Below, one piece after another: positions 6,853 through 12,733 of a stretch of 12,733 bases of DNA. The position numbers and the translations under genes were made by a program. The stretch's first letter is position 1, and the number at the start of each line of letters is the position of its first letter. This DNA comes from Planctomycetota bacterium (GTDB lineage: Bacteria > Planctomycetota > PUPC01 > JACPCR01). The stretch covers positions 1 through 12,733 of the forward strand of contig JASLXP010000496.1 in NCBI GenBank assembly GCA_030740295.1, in the 5' to 3' direction. Below the pieces are notes generated by a model. It worked only from the letters and a program-made list of their open reading frames with translations. It had not been told where the DNA came from and did not search any database.

Positions 6853-7468
6853 AGTCGCCTTCCGCGGCCGGTCGGGGGCCGTGCGCGTTCGCAAGGGCGA
6901 GGTCCAGTTCGTGCTGGCCACGGCCGACGGCGACGGCGCGGTCAGCTACAAGGGCATGACGCACACCGGTCCGGCGCCGTTCGATATCGCCGTGCCGACC
7001 GCCAAGTTGAAGGAGAAGACCGTCAAGGTGCGGGGCCCGAAGTACAAGATCAAGTGGACAAGTCGCCGCTTGAAGCAGGAGGGCGAGGGCATCGTCTACG
7101 AGGGCGCGGCCGGCGGCGGTGTCGAGGTGCTCAAGCGCGGTGGCGCGCGCCTCGTGCTCGGGCCCGGACGCGGCAAGCTCGGCTACAAGGGCTTCACGGT
7201 CTGGGGTGAAGGCCCGTTCGACTTCACCGCGGACGAGACGGGGCTGCGGGGCGTCACCGAGGGTCGTGAGCGCATGATCTACATGACCTACCCGCCGATC
7301 CCCCGCGGCATGCCCGCCCTGTGGATCGACGGTGTGGGCTGCGCTCCCGGCTACGGCGGCGGGGCGATGCGGATCAATCCCGCGGAGGACACTCTCGCCG
7401 TTCCGGTACTGACCGGCCGCCACGAGATCGTCATCCGCGCGGCCGAGCAGCCCGACCTCTTCAAGTAG
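6801..7468 (+). pseudogene. Frame-disrupted remnant with internally repeated beta-rich domain
   Basis: The 5' part, from a TTG at 6801, reads LKTTLEIRLPAGWRSYTQ, equivalent to the gene start at 2148. The protein-like sequence from about 6865 to TAG at 7466-7468 is in a different frame, so start and body do not connect. The nearest in-frame start for the body is GTG 6881 (about 195 codons), without a ribosome binding site. The body holds two similar units, KGEVQFVLATADGDGAVSYK with GMTHTGPAPFD, and GGARLVLGPGRGKLGYKGFT with WGEGPFD. It ends in a beta-rich stretch with ALWIDGVG and LAVPVLTGRHEIVIRAAEQ, as at the C-terminus of a large extracellular polysaccharide-degrading protein. I do not recognise the family. 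It could still be expressed as a short protein from 6881, but a 3' remnant is more likely. Confidence 0.5.
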
Positions 7469-7669
7469 AAGGGATTACCCCCTCCTCGCCGGGCTCAGAT
7501 ATCCCAGCAACACGTGCCTCCAGGAGAGGTCGGTTCGCCTCATCTTCGCCGACTCCTGTACGGTGACCGTGCATTCGGTCCGACCCGACCGCTTCCGCGG
7601 AGTGATGGCCGTTCCGCCACCCCAGGCAAATAAGAACGTCCCGCAGCGGCCGAAGGCGGCGTTAGGACC

Positions 7670-9817
7670 TCATCGCCCACAACGTGCGAGGATAGCTTTC
7701 AGGTCTTCGTCGTCGCTGGACTTCGATTTGGCCTGTTTCAGTAGTGCGGCCTGGTCCTTCGGTGGCGAAAGGACGATCGAGTGGGCGGCTTTGTGGCGCA
7801 CCTTCTTACTCTCGTGATCGAGGCCAAGGCGGACCAGACCCGCTTGTGCGGATTCTGGTAGGGCAGTGCATTGCGAGAGACTGAAAAGCGCGTCCGGCTC
7901 GTCCCCTCTCGCGAGTTGGGATAGCAGGTCGGTTGCTTCCTGAGGAGATGGATTCAGTCTCAGAAAGCACAACGCCCTGACTGCCGAGAGGTCGCACTCC
8001 CGAATGATCTGCGTGAGGGCTTTGCGCACCTCAGCGGGAAGTGTCTCTTTGGACGAGCGTCGAGCCAGACAGGCTTGGAGATATTCAGAGACAAAGGCGC
8101 CGACCCAGGTGGCCGAGCTCGAGGCGAGGATGGGTAGTCCCTTCTGGGGGAATTTCGCCAACGTAGCGGCCAGACGAGAGTTCCTTGCGCGCAAGTGGGG
8201 AATCTCGGCTGCATAGCGCTTGCGCTCTTTGATGGCTTCGGGCGTCGGCACGTACATCGGCTGCTGGGTGATGTCCAGGTTCTCGTCGATCTTCCGGCGA
8301 TTGCGCACCATCAGGTTGAGTACATTCACCGCGGACTGACCATCGCCCAGGAGACAAAGGACAAGCTGGATCTCCTCCGCAAGATCTTTCTGCAATTCCG
8401 CGATCGCGGGCGACGGGGATTTCTGCTGCTGCCATTCCGCTGCGCTTTTCCTGACGGCGGTCCGAAGCGTCTCGTCGGCATATTCGGCCAGGGCGCGCAC
8501 GGCCGCGAGCCGAAGGCGTTCGTCTTCGCCAGTCGCCACCTGCATTGCGGGCGCAAGGGAGTCTGTCCGTCCTTTGCCGGGCAGGCCCGACAACCCACGT
8601 GCCAGGTAAGGAAGGGCCAGCGCCTTGCCATCGGGAATCTCGGCACGTGCGAGCACACGAAGTCCGAGCGCCACGCGCCCACTGTTGGATGACGTCGCCA
8701 ACGCCTTGGCCGGGCCGCCGAATTCTTCCCCGGAAACGTATCGGCCGATCGAGTCGAAGAGCGATTCGGACTGTTCGATCTTGATTGGCGTACCGGACTC
8801 ATCGAGAGCCTTTACGACGGCAAGCGCGTAATCGCGACTACGGCAGTGGCTGGCAAGCCTGGTGATGGTTTCCAGAACATCTGGCTCGTCCGACTCCGCA
8901 GAGGGCGCATCGACTTCTGCTTCCTCGTCACCGAAGAGACCCTCGACGTCGACATCGGTCAGCTCCTTGAGCTGTTCGAGCTTCGCCCGGTAAGCCTTGC
9001 CGCGCGGAACGGTGTTGTCCCTGGGATTCGCCGGCGGGGGCGTCCCAAGCCACTGCAACGTCTGGGAAAGAAGCACCGGCCAACCGTCCCAGTCCCAGAA
9101 GGCGAGTTCACCGGGCTTCGGGTCCCCGCAGACAGTTCCGGCGAAAAGGGCGGCCCGGCCTTCCCCGGTCTCCCACGTCACAAGCGCCGGGTGGCTGTCA
9201 GATTTCAGGAGGACCGTTGCTCCCTTTTTCAAGGAGAGGCCGACGTGCATGTAGAAGAGGCGCGGCTTCTGCCGCCAGGAGGGTTGGGTCTTGAAGAACT
9301 CCGACCCCTTGGCGGTGGGAGCGAGAACAGCGTCTGGCGATGTTTTCCTGAAGTCATCTTCCTGGGAAACGGAAACCGGAAGCAGTTCTTCGAGGATGGT
9401 TCCGCGGTAATTTCCCCGGCCAAGCCCCTGGACGCCGCCGGTAACGAGCAACCCGCCGCCCTTCAGGACCCAGTCTTTAAGATGCTGTTGCCTTTCCGAG
9501 CTGAGAGCCGCGGCCCTGCATCCGGTGATCACGATGACGTGATGGCGAAAGAACTCCGCGGGACGTTTGGGGAAATCGCCAAGTGTCTTGCCGTATCCGT
9601 GGTAATTGGTGCGACCGAAGACATCGAACGATTCGTCGTAGATCGCTCCGCCCATGAGCGCACCGGCTTCGGTGATTCGGAAATGCTGCCACCAGAGCCC
9701 CTTGGCGATGTGGATGCGTGTGGGAGAAGGAGGGAAGCTGAAGGATTCCGCAGGCGGGGCGGCGTTCTCTGCGAAGGAGGGGAGGGCGAGGAGGATGGTG
9801 ATTGAGGCTATAGTCAA
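7670..9817 (-). CDS. Secreted protein with glutamine-amidotransferase-like domain and HEAT-like repeats
   Basis: About 715 residues if started at TTG 9817, which gives TIASITILLALPSFAENA as a signal peptide. A GGTGG lies about 10 bases upstream. Residues about 20-255 resemble the class-I glutamine-amidotransferase-like fold found in PVC secreted proteins: FFRHHVIVITGC, then LKDWVLKGGGLLVTGG and ILEELLPVSV, then TGEGRAALFAGT. No catalytic Cys-His-Glu set can be assigned, so it may be a binding rather than an enzymatic domain. After a short acidic linker (VDVEGLFGDEEAEVD), residues about 300-715 are alpha-helical with HEAT-like units such as LRLAAVRALAEYADETLRTA and KKVRHKAAHSIVLSP. Its stop converges with the plus-strand remnant across a 200 bp gap with no clear terminator. 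It lies downstream of the TIM-barrel gene. The frame stays open up to an ATG at 10048, but that extension is repeat-derived. The start is uncertain and a frameshift is possible. Role unknown. Confidence 0.8.
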   Translation of the reverse strand: MTIASITILLALPSFAENAAPPAESFSFPPSPTRIHIAKGLWWQHFRITEAGALMGGAIYDESFDVFGRTNYHGYGKTLGDFPKRPAEFFRHHVIVITGCRAAALSSERQQHLKDWVLKGGGLLVTGGVQGLGRGNYRGTILEELLPVSVSQEDDFRKTSPDAVLAPTAKGSEFFKTQPSWRQKPRLFYMHVGLSLKKGATVLLKSDSHPALVTWETGEGRAALFAGTVCGDPKPGELAFWDWDGWPVLLSQTLQWLGTPPPANPRDNTVPRGKAYRAKLEQLKELTDVDVEGLFGDEEAEVDAPSAESDEPDVLETITRLASHCRSRDYALAVVKALDESGTPIKIEQSESLFDSIGRYVSGEEFGGPAKALATSSNSGRVALGLRVLARAEIPDGKALALPYLARGLSGLPGKGRTDSLAPAMQVATGEDERLRLAAVRALAEYADETLRTAVRKSAAEWQQQKSPSPAIAELQKDLAEEIQLVLCLLGDGQSAVNVLNLMVRNRRKIDENLDITQQPMYVPTPEAIKERKRYAAEIPHLRARNSRLAATLAKFPQKGLPILASSSATWVGAFVSEYLQACLARRSSKETLPAEVRKALTQIIRECDLSAVRALCFLRLNPSPQEATDLLSQLARGDEPDALFSLSQCTALPESAQAGLVRLGLDHESKKVRHKAAHSIVLSPPKDQAALLKQAKSKSSDDEDLKAILARCGR

Positions 9818-9858
9818 CGATGTTATCCACCGATTACCCCTGAGGCCGTCAGTAAGGT

Positions 9859-9877
9859 CATGCTTGTGCCTCTCCTT
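9859..9877 (-). promoter_or_regulatory. Strong Shine-Dalgarno with ATG, out of frame with the gene it precedes
   Basis: On the minus strand AAGGAGA (9877-9871) is followed after 9 bases by ATG (9861-9859). This is the best ribosome binding site in the minus-strand half. The ATG opens only a 12-codon frame (MTLLTASGVIGG, stop TAA), which ends just before the signal peptide of the amidotransferase-like gene in another frame. It is either the original start, cut off by an indel, or a leader peptide overlapping the gene. Confidence 0.5.
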
Positions 9878-9917
9878 GCAAGCTCTATTCGGACACGTGC
9901 GAGCAATCGAGGACGGG

Positions 9918-9994
9918 GTTGGAGTAACGGCTTCAGCCGGGTCGGGCTTTGCCAGGCTGTTCCAGAACCCGCCTAATAAAGGCGTTACTCCAAC
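9918..9994. repeat. Intergenic palindromic repeat with nested hairpins
   Basis: GTTGGAGTAACG (9918-9929) and CGTTACTCCAAC (9983-9994) are perfect 12 bp inverted arms. Each is followed inward by its own short hairpin: CGGCTTCAGCCG on the left and CGCCTTTATTAGGCG on the right. The element sits between the two minus-strand genes and has no coding capacity of its own. On the minus strand one frame is open through it, which artificially extends the downstream gene to an ATG at 10048. It resembles small palindromic intergenic elements of PVC genomes. Confidence 0.8.
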
Positions 9995-10044
9995 TTCGCT
10001 GCGTGACAAGCTTGCGCGACGTGGGCCTCGTCGGGGTATGGGAT

Positions 10045-12327
10045 TCATCGCACCGTTCCCTTCAGTTTCAGCACGAGCACATTCCAGAACCTCAGCTTTG
10101 GAACGGTGAACTCGAGCTTCCGGCCCTCCTTTTGAATCGCGATCTTTTCACTCCTTGTGCTTGGCTCAGGCGTGGCGGCCCAGAGTTCTTGCGCGTCCAG
10201 GCCTTCGGGCAATTGCAGCACGCACTTGGTGTCGACGAGTGGCGGAGGGACACGGCAGTCTTTGTATGAGGCCACGCGTTCGGGCGGCACGTTGACCATG
10301 TGCATGATCAGTTCTGTGGCGTCATTGCCGCGGGGTCGCCAGTAAACATACGAGTCCCAGAGGAAGAGCTTTGTGTCCGCCTCGCCCCAGTCGACCCAAT
10401 CGCGTGCGTCCTTGGCGCGGCGGCACTGGTTGTCCCAGAGGTAACCGGCGAAGCGGGTAGCGAAACGGGCGTAGAAGGCGTAGGGGCGACTGCCTTTGAG
10501 CGGATCCCAGGCTCGATGCGACATGGCGGCAAGCGGGAGAATATCCTGGTAGACCGCGTCCGCATGGTTTTTGGGATCGAACGGGCAGAAGATGACGTGC
10601 CCGCCCCTGGGATGAACCACTTCGCGAATGTTGATGTGCCTCGAGGCGTACTTTCGATAAGACCAGCCATCCGCCCCCGCGTGGTTGTTCCACTCATCCA
10701 TAATCATGCCGCCGTTTTCGCAGAGCTCGTCGAAGACAGGCTTCAACTCCTGGCCATCGTTCTTTGCCCACGGCGCACCAGTAAGGGGAGGCTGTTTGCG
10801 GGTGCGATGGAGGCCGGAGTTGTACCCCCACTGCAGGTGCGGATGCACCTTGTTCACGGTTGACTTCACCAGGCGCACGATGTCCCCGGTTTCGTCCGTC
10901 TGCATGTTCGAGTCGTAACGAATCATGTCCCATCCAAAGCGGTCGACGGACCGGATGAGTTCATCCGCATGATGGCGAAAAGGCGTCGCGGTGTCTCGCG
11001 TCACGCCGAGCGTGGGCCACGAGCTCATTTCGGGGCTTCGATCCCAGCGGTCGAGCTGGGCCACGTCATAAAAGCCGGGCTGATACCATTCCGGATGTTT
11101 GCGAAGAACCTCGTAGCCCGCCTTGCCCCCGGCCGTACCGTTCTTGGCATACACAGAGCAGGCGATGCCCGCCTGGTGAAACGCCTCGGTCAGACGCTGC
11201 GTGGATTCCGCGCTGTTATGGCGGTGCATCTGCCCGCTGAAGAATTCGCCGGTTGGATTGAAGTTGCCGAAGTCATCGGGCGCCCAAAACACAAACTCGA
11301 CGATGTTCTGATAATTCTTCTTCCGGCCGAGAGCGCCTCGCCTCGCGCTGGCCTGGTCCGGCCCGGCCCGGTAGACGGTCAAGTCCATCGAGAATCCGGC
11401 GACGGAAACCGCCCAGGGATTGGTGTGCACGGTGAAGACCTCCGAGGCCCGGCCGACCTCGTGTTCGCCTTCCGTGACGACGCAGCGGACCTCGTGCCCC
11501 CAAAGCCTTTCATCCAACTGGGCCTCCACCTCCATCGGCTCTGATGAGCCCGGCGGCAGCTTCACTTCATAGCTGGTGACTCTCTGCTCCTCATCCATTC
11601 CTCGGACCAGGGAGATCCGGACGCGGACCTTGCGATCCCTATCGGTGAGGTTGCGGATGGAGCCGCTGACCACGGCCGTCTCGCCGGGACGATACCGCAG
11701 CTTGTCGACGGTGAAATCATCAACGGCCACGTCGCCGACCTTCTCGAGCCAGATTCGATCGGCGGCGAGATGGAAGGGCAAGTCGGTCAGCTTGCGCTCC
11801 AGCGCCTCGATCTCCTTGTCCTCCACTTCGAGGGAAGCCTCAGTCTTTATCTCCGGCTGCTTGACCGGCTCCGGGGGGCGCTTGTTCTGCCGCGATCCCG
11901 CCCAATTCCATGTGACAGAAAATGTCAAATGCTTTGAGTGGCTGTCCACCATCACCGGGAGAACGAAGTTCTGGTATCTGCCCGGCAGCTCGAAGCCGAG
12001 GATGGTGAGTTTCTGCTCAAAACTGTGCCTCTTACTTTGCGCGGCGAGTTTGAATTGCAGACTCGCCGTGTGTTCGCTGATGGTGTGCGAAATCTTCAGC
12101 CGGAGGTGGGCCCGATAGACGCCGGGAGAGAGCGCGGGGCTGTCCACGTGACACAGCGTGCCTTTGTCCTTCAGGATGCTCGCCGCGAGGCATTTCTTCG
12201 GAAGCGCGTCCGGGTCGATATAGAAATCGAGGGCCTCATCGAAAGCGACTTCGATGTCCTGCCCCGGCAGCGGGCAGGACAGCAGAAAGAGGGCAAGACC
12301 TGAAAGCAGAGGCTTGAGGGGCTTCAT
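10045..12327 (-). CDS. Secreted TIM-barrel glycoside hydrolase-like protein (distantly GH66-like)
   Basis: A 760-residue exported protein. It starts at ATG 12327 with the signal peptide MKPLKPLLSGLALFLLSC; Cys18 in LLSC could be a lipidation site, or cleavage may follow PLPGQ. Residues about 25-165 look like a jelly-roll with ligand-binding character (VYRAHLRLKISHT, HLTFSVTWNWAG). A Pro/Glu/Lys-rich linker follows, then an Ig-like domain about 205-310 (YRPGETAVVSGSIRNLTDRD). Residues about 315-660 look like a TIM barrel: NIVEFVFWAPDDFGN, GWDMIRYDSNM near 465, and GGMIMDEWNNH near 545. These Asp/Glu residues at strand ends are candidate catalytic groups. The C-terminal beta domain ends in LEFTVPKLRFWNVLVLKLKG, a pattern seen at the ends of GH66-type and related enzymes. 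Specific family membership is uncertain; it could be an uncharacterised hydrolase family. No strong ribosome binding site is visible. Its TGA overlaps an ATG at 10048 as ATGA, probably by chance. Confidence 0.85.
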   Translation of the reverse strand: MKPLKPLLSGLALFLLSCPLPGQDIEVAFDEALDFYIDPDALPKKCLAASILKDKGTLCHVDSPALSPGVYRAHLRLKISHTISEHTASLQFKLAAQSKRHSFEQKLTILGFELPGRYQNFVLPVMVDSHSKHLTFSVTWNWAGSRQNKRPPEPVKQPEIKTEASLEVEDKEIEALERKLTDLPFHLAADRIWLEKVGDVAVDDFTVDKLRYRPGETAVVSGSIRNLTDRDRKVRVRISLVRGMDEEQRVTSYEVKLPPGSSEPMEVEAQLDERLWGHEVRCVVTEGEHEVGRASEVFTVHTNPWAVSVAGFSMDLTVYRAGPDQASARRGALGRKKNYQNIVEFVFWAPDDFGNFNPTGEFFSGQMHRHNSAESTQRLTEAFHQAGIACSVYAKNGTAGGKAGYEVLRKHPEWYQPGFYDVAQLDRWDRSPEMSSWPTLGVTRDTATPFRHHADELIRSVDRFGWDMIRYDSNMQTDETGDIVRLVKSTVNKVHPHLQWGYNSGLHRTRKQPPLTGAPWAKNDGQELKPVFDELCENGGMIMDEWNNHAGADGWSYRKYASRHINIREVVHPRGGHVIFCPFDPKNHADAVYQDILPLAAMSHRAWDPLKGSRPYAFYARFATRFAGYLWDNQCRRAKDARDWVDWGEADTKLFLWDSYVYWRPRGNDATELIMHMVNVPPERVASYKDCRVPPPLVDTKCVLQLPEGLDAQELWAATPEPSTRSEKIAIQKEGRKLEFTVPKLRFWNVLVLKLKGTVR

Positions 12328-12561
12328 GGAGTGGGCCTGACGTTCGCTGATGAGTTTTGCTTCTTATCGCTCACTGGGAACTGGTATCCATCGTCGGGGC
12401 GACGCAAGTTAACCGAAAGAGCCGGAAGCTTCCTTACATTCTCACACCTGCCGCTTCCTGAATGGGGGTACTGTCCAGAGACTCATCCGGCAGTGAAGTG
12501 GCTATAGCTACAGAACTCATCTCGTGTGGCGGATTGAAATAGTTACCAATTCGGGAAGAAC
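12328..12561. other. Non-coding region upstream of the TIM-barrel gene
   Basis: There is no supportable gene on either strand. The segment should contain the promoter of the minus-strand TIM-barrel gene, but I cannot identify a convincing -35/-10 pair. A short palindrome, GCTATAGC, lies near 12504. The REP-like repeats begin at 12562. Confidence 0.5.
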
Positions 12562-12607
12562 GACCCCTGTGGGCTCGCCCCACAGGTGAAGGAGGTTGAA
12601 CAGTTAG
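12562..12607 (+). repeat. REP-like hairpin repeat, unit 1
   Basis: A 46-base unit: a GA start, an 8 bp stem CCTGTGGG/CCCACAGG around the loop CTCGC (12566-12586), then a tail TGAAGGAGGTTGAACAGTTAG. It is aligned with unit 2, which starts 67 bases further on. Stem bases differ between units but stay complementary. Confidence 0.85.
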
Positions 12608-12628
12608 AAGCGGACGAGATTATCCAAA

Positions 12629-12674
12629 GACCCCCGTGAGCTCGCCTCACGGGTGAATCAGGTTGAAAGGTTAG
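12629..12674 (+). repeat. REP-like hairpin repeat, unit 2
   Basis: Same 46-base layout as unit 1: stem CCCGTGAG/CTCACGGG around the same CTCGC loop (12633-12653), then a tail TGAATCAGGTTGAAAGGTTAG. The stem has changed at paired positions relative to unit 1 (compensatory changes), while the loop and tail are conserved. Confidence 0.85.
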
Positions 12675-12693
12675 CTCAAGAGCCAGGGAGGAA

Positions 12694-12733
12694 ACCATTC
12701 AACCTGATTCACCTGCCAGGCAAGCTGGCAAGG
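12694..12733 (-). repeat. REP-like hairpin repeat, unit 3, inverted, runs off window
   Basis: The reverse complement of 12698-12713 is GGTGAATCAGGTTGAA, identical to 12652-12667 of unit 2. An imperfect stem CTGCCAG/CTGGCA with the loop GCAAG follows. Units 2 and 3 thus face each other and form a 16 bp perfect stem over a 30-base spacer. The array may continue past the window end. Confidence 0.75.

Noticed and set aside
8846..9805. Plus-strand open frame (319 codons) opposite the amidotransferase-like gene
   Set aside because: The minus-strand frame shows a recognisable fold and a signal peptide; the plus-strand one has neither.
9818..10048. ATG 10048 as start of the amidotransferase-like gene
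   Set aside because: The extra ~77 codons derive largely from a palindromic repeat and would bury the signal peptide internally.
12562..12733. CRISPR array
   Set aside because: There are only two same-direction units with a self-complementary body and one inverted unit. Spacing is a single ~21-base gap and no cas genes are present. The layout fits REP-like repeats.

Overview
The window looks like a piece of a chromosome from a high-GC, carbohydrate-degrading bacterium. It most resembles the Planctomycetota/Verrucomicrobiota/Lentisphaerota (PVC) group. This rests on large secreted DUF4838-type proteins, jelly-roll and discoidin-like sugar-binding modules, a glutamine-amidotransferase-like/HEAT-like fusion, weak ribosome binding sites, and many small palindromic intergenic repeats. 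No ribosomal RNA, tRNA or taxonomic marker gene is visible, so the assignment is an inference. No CRISPR array, complete insertion sequence, integrase or toxin gene was seen.

Layout. Positions 1-7468 read on the plus strand and 7670-12327 on the minus strand, so the two halves converge on a ~200 bp gap. On the plus strand there is first a DUF4838 protein cut by the window edge (1-2151). Two broken genes follow in overlapping order: a carbohydrate-binding-like gene split by an in-frame TGA (2148-2582) and a short stump of a secreted protein (2575-2811). Next is an intact 1101-residue multidomain DUF4838 protein (3003-6308). Behind it is a second short secreted stump (from 6328), broken by a 181 bp nested inverted-repeat element (6490-6670). 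The element is followed by an orphan 36-codon tail of another DUF4838 gene (6694-6804) and a frame-disrupted 3' gene remnant (to 7468). On the minus strand a 760-residue secreted TIM-barrel-hydrolase-like protein (12327-10045) is followed by a secreted protein with an amidotransferase-like domain and HEAT-like repeats (about 9817-7670). A palindromic repeat separates them and may have damaged the start of the second gene. The right edge (12562-12733) holds a small cluster of REP-like hairpin repeats.

How it fits together. The intact genes suggest extracytoplasmic glycan breakdown: two DUF4838 predicted glycosidases with accessory sugar-binding domains, and a third TIM-barrel enzyme with jelly-roll and Ig-like modules. 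No transporter, regulator or sulfatase is in the window, so the substrate cannot be named.

The most striking aspect is the history of the locus. The junction 'DUF4838 tail / start of next gene' occurs twice (2038-2199 and 6694-6852) at about 92% identity. In both places it sits near a truncated signal-peptide stump of what appears to be one protein family. The plus-strand half therefore looks like a duplicated [DUF4838 + partner genes] cassette whose partner genes have been lost or scrambled, with small repeat elements at the break points. I found no convincing undescribed defence or mobile system. The best leads are the decayed partner-gene family, the nested repeat element, and the unclear translation start of the amidotransferase-like gene.
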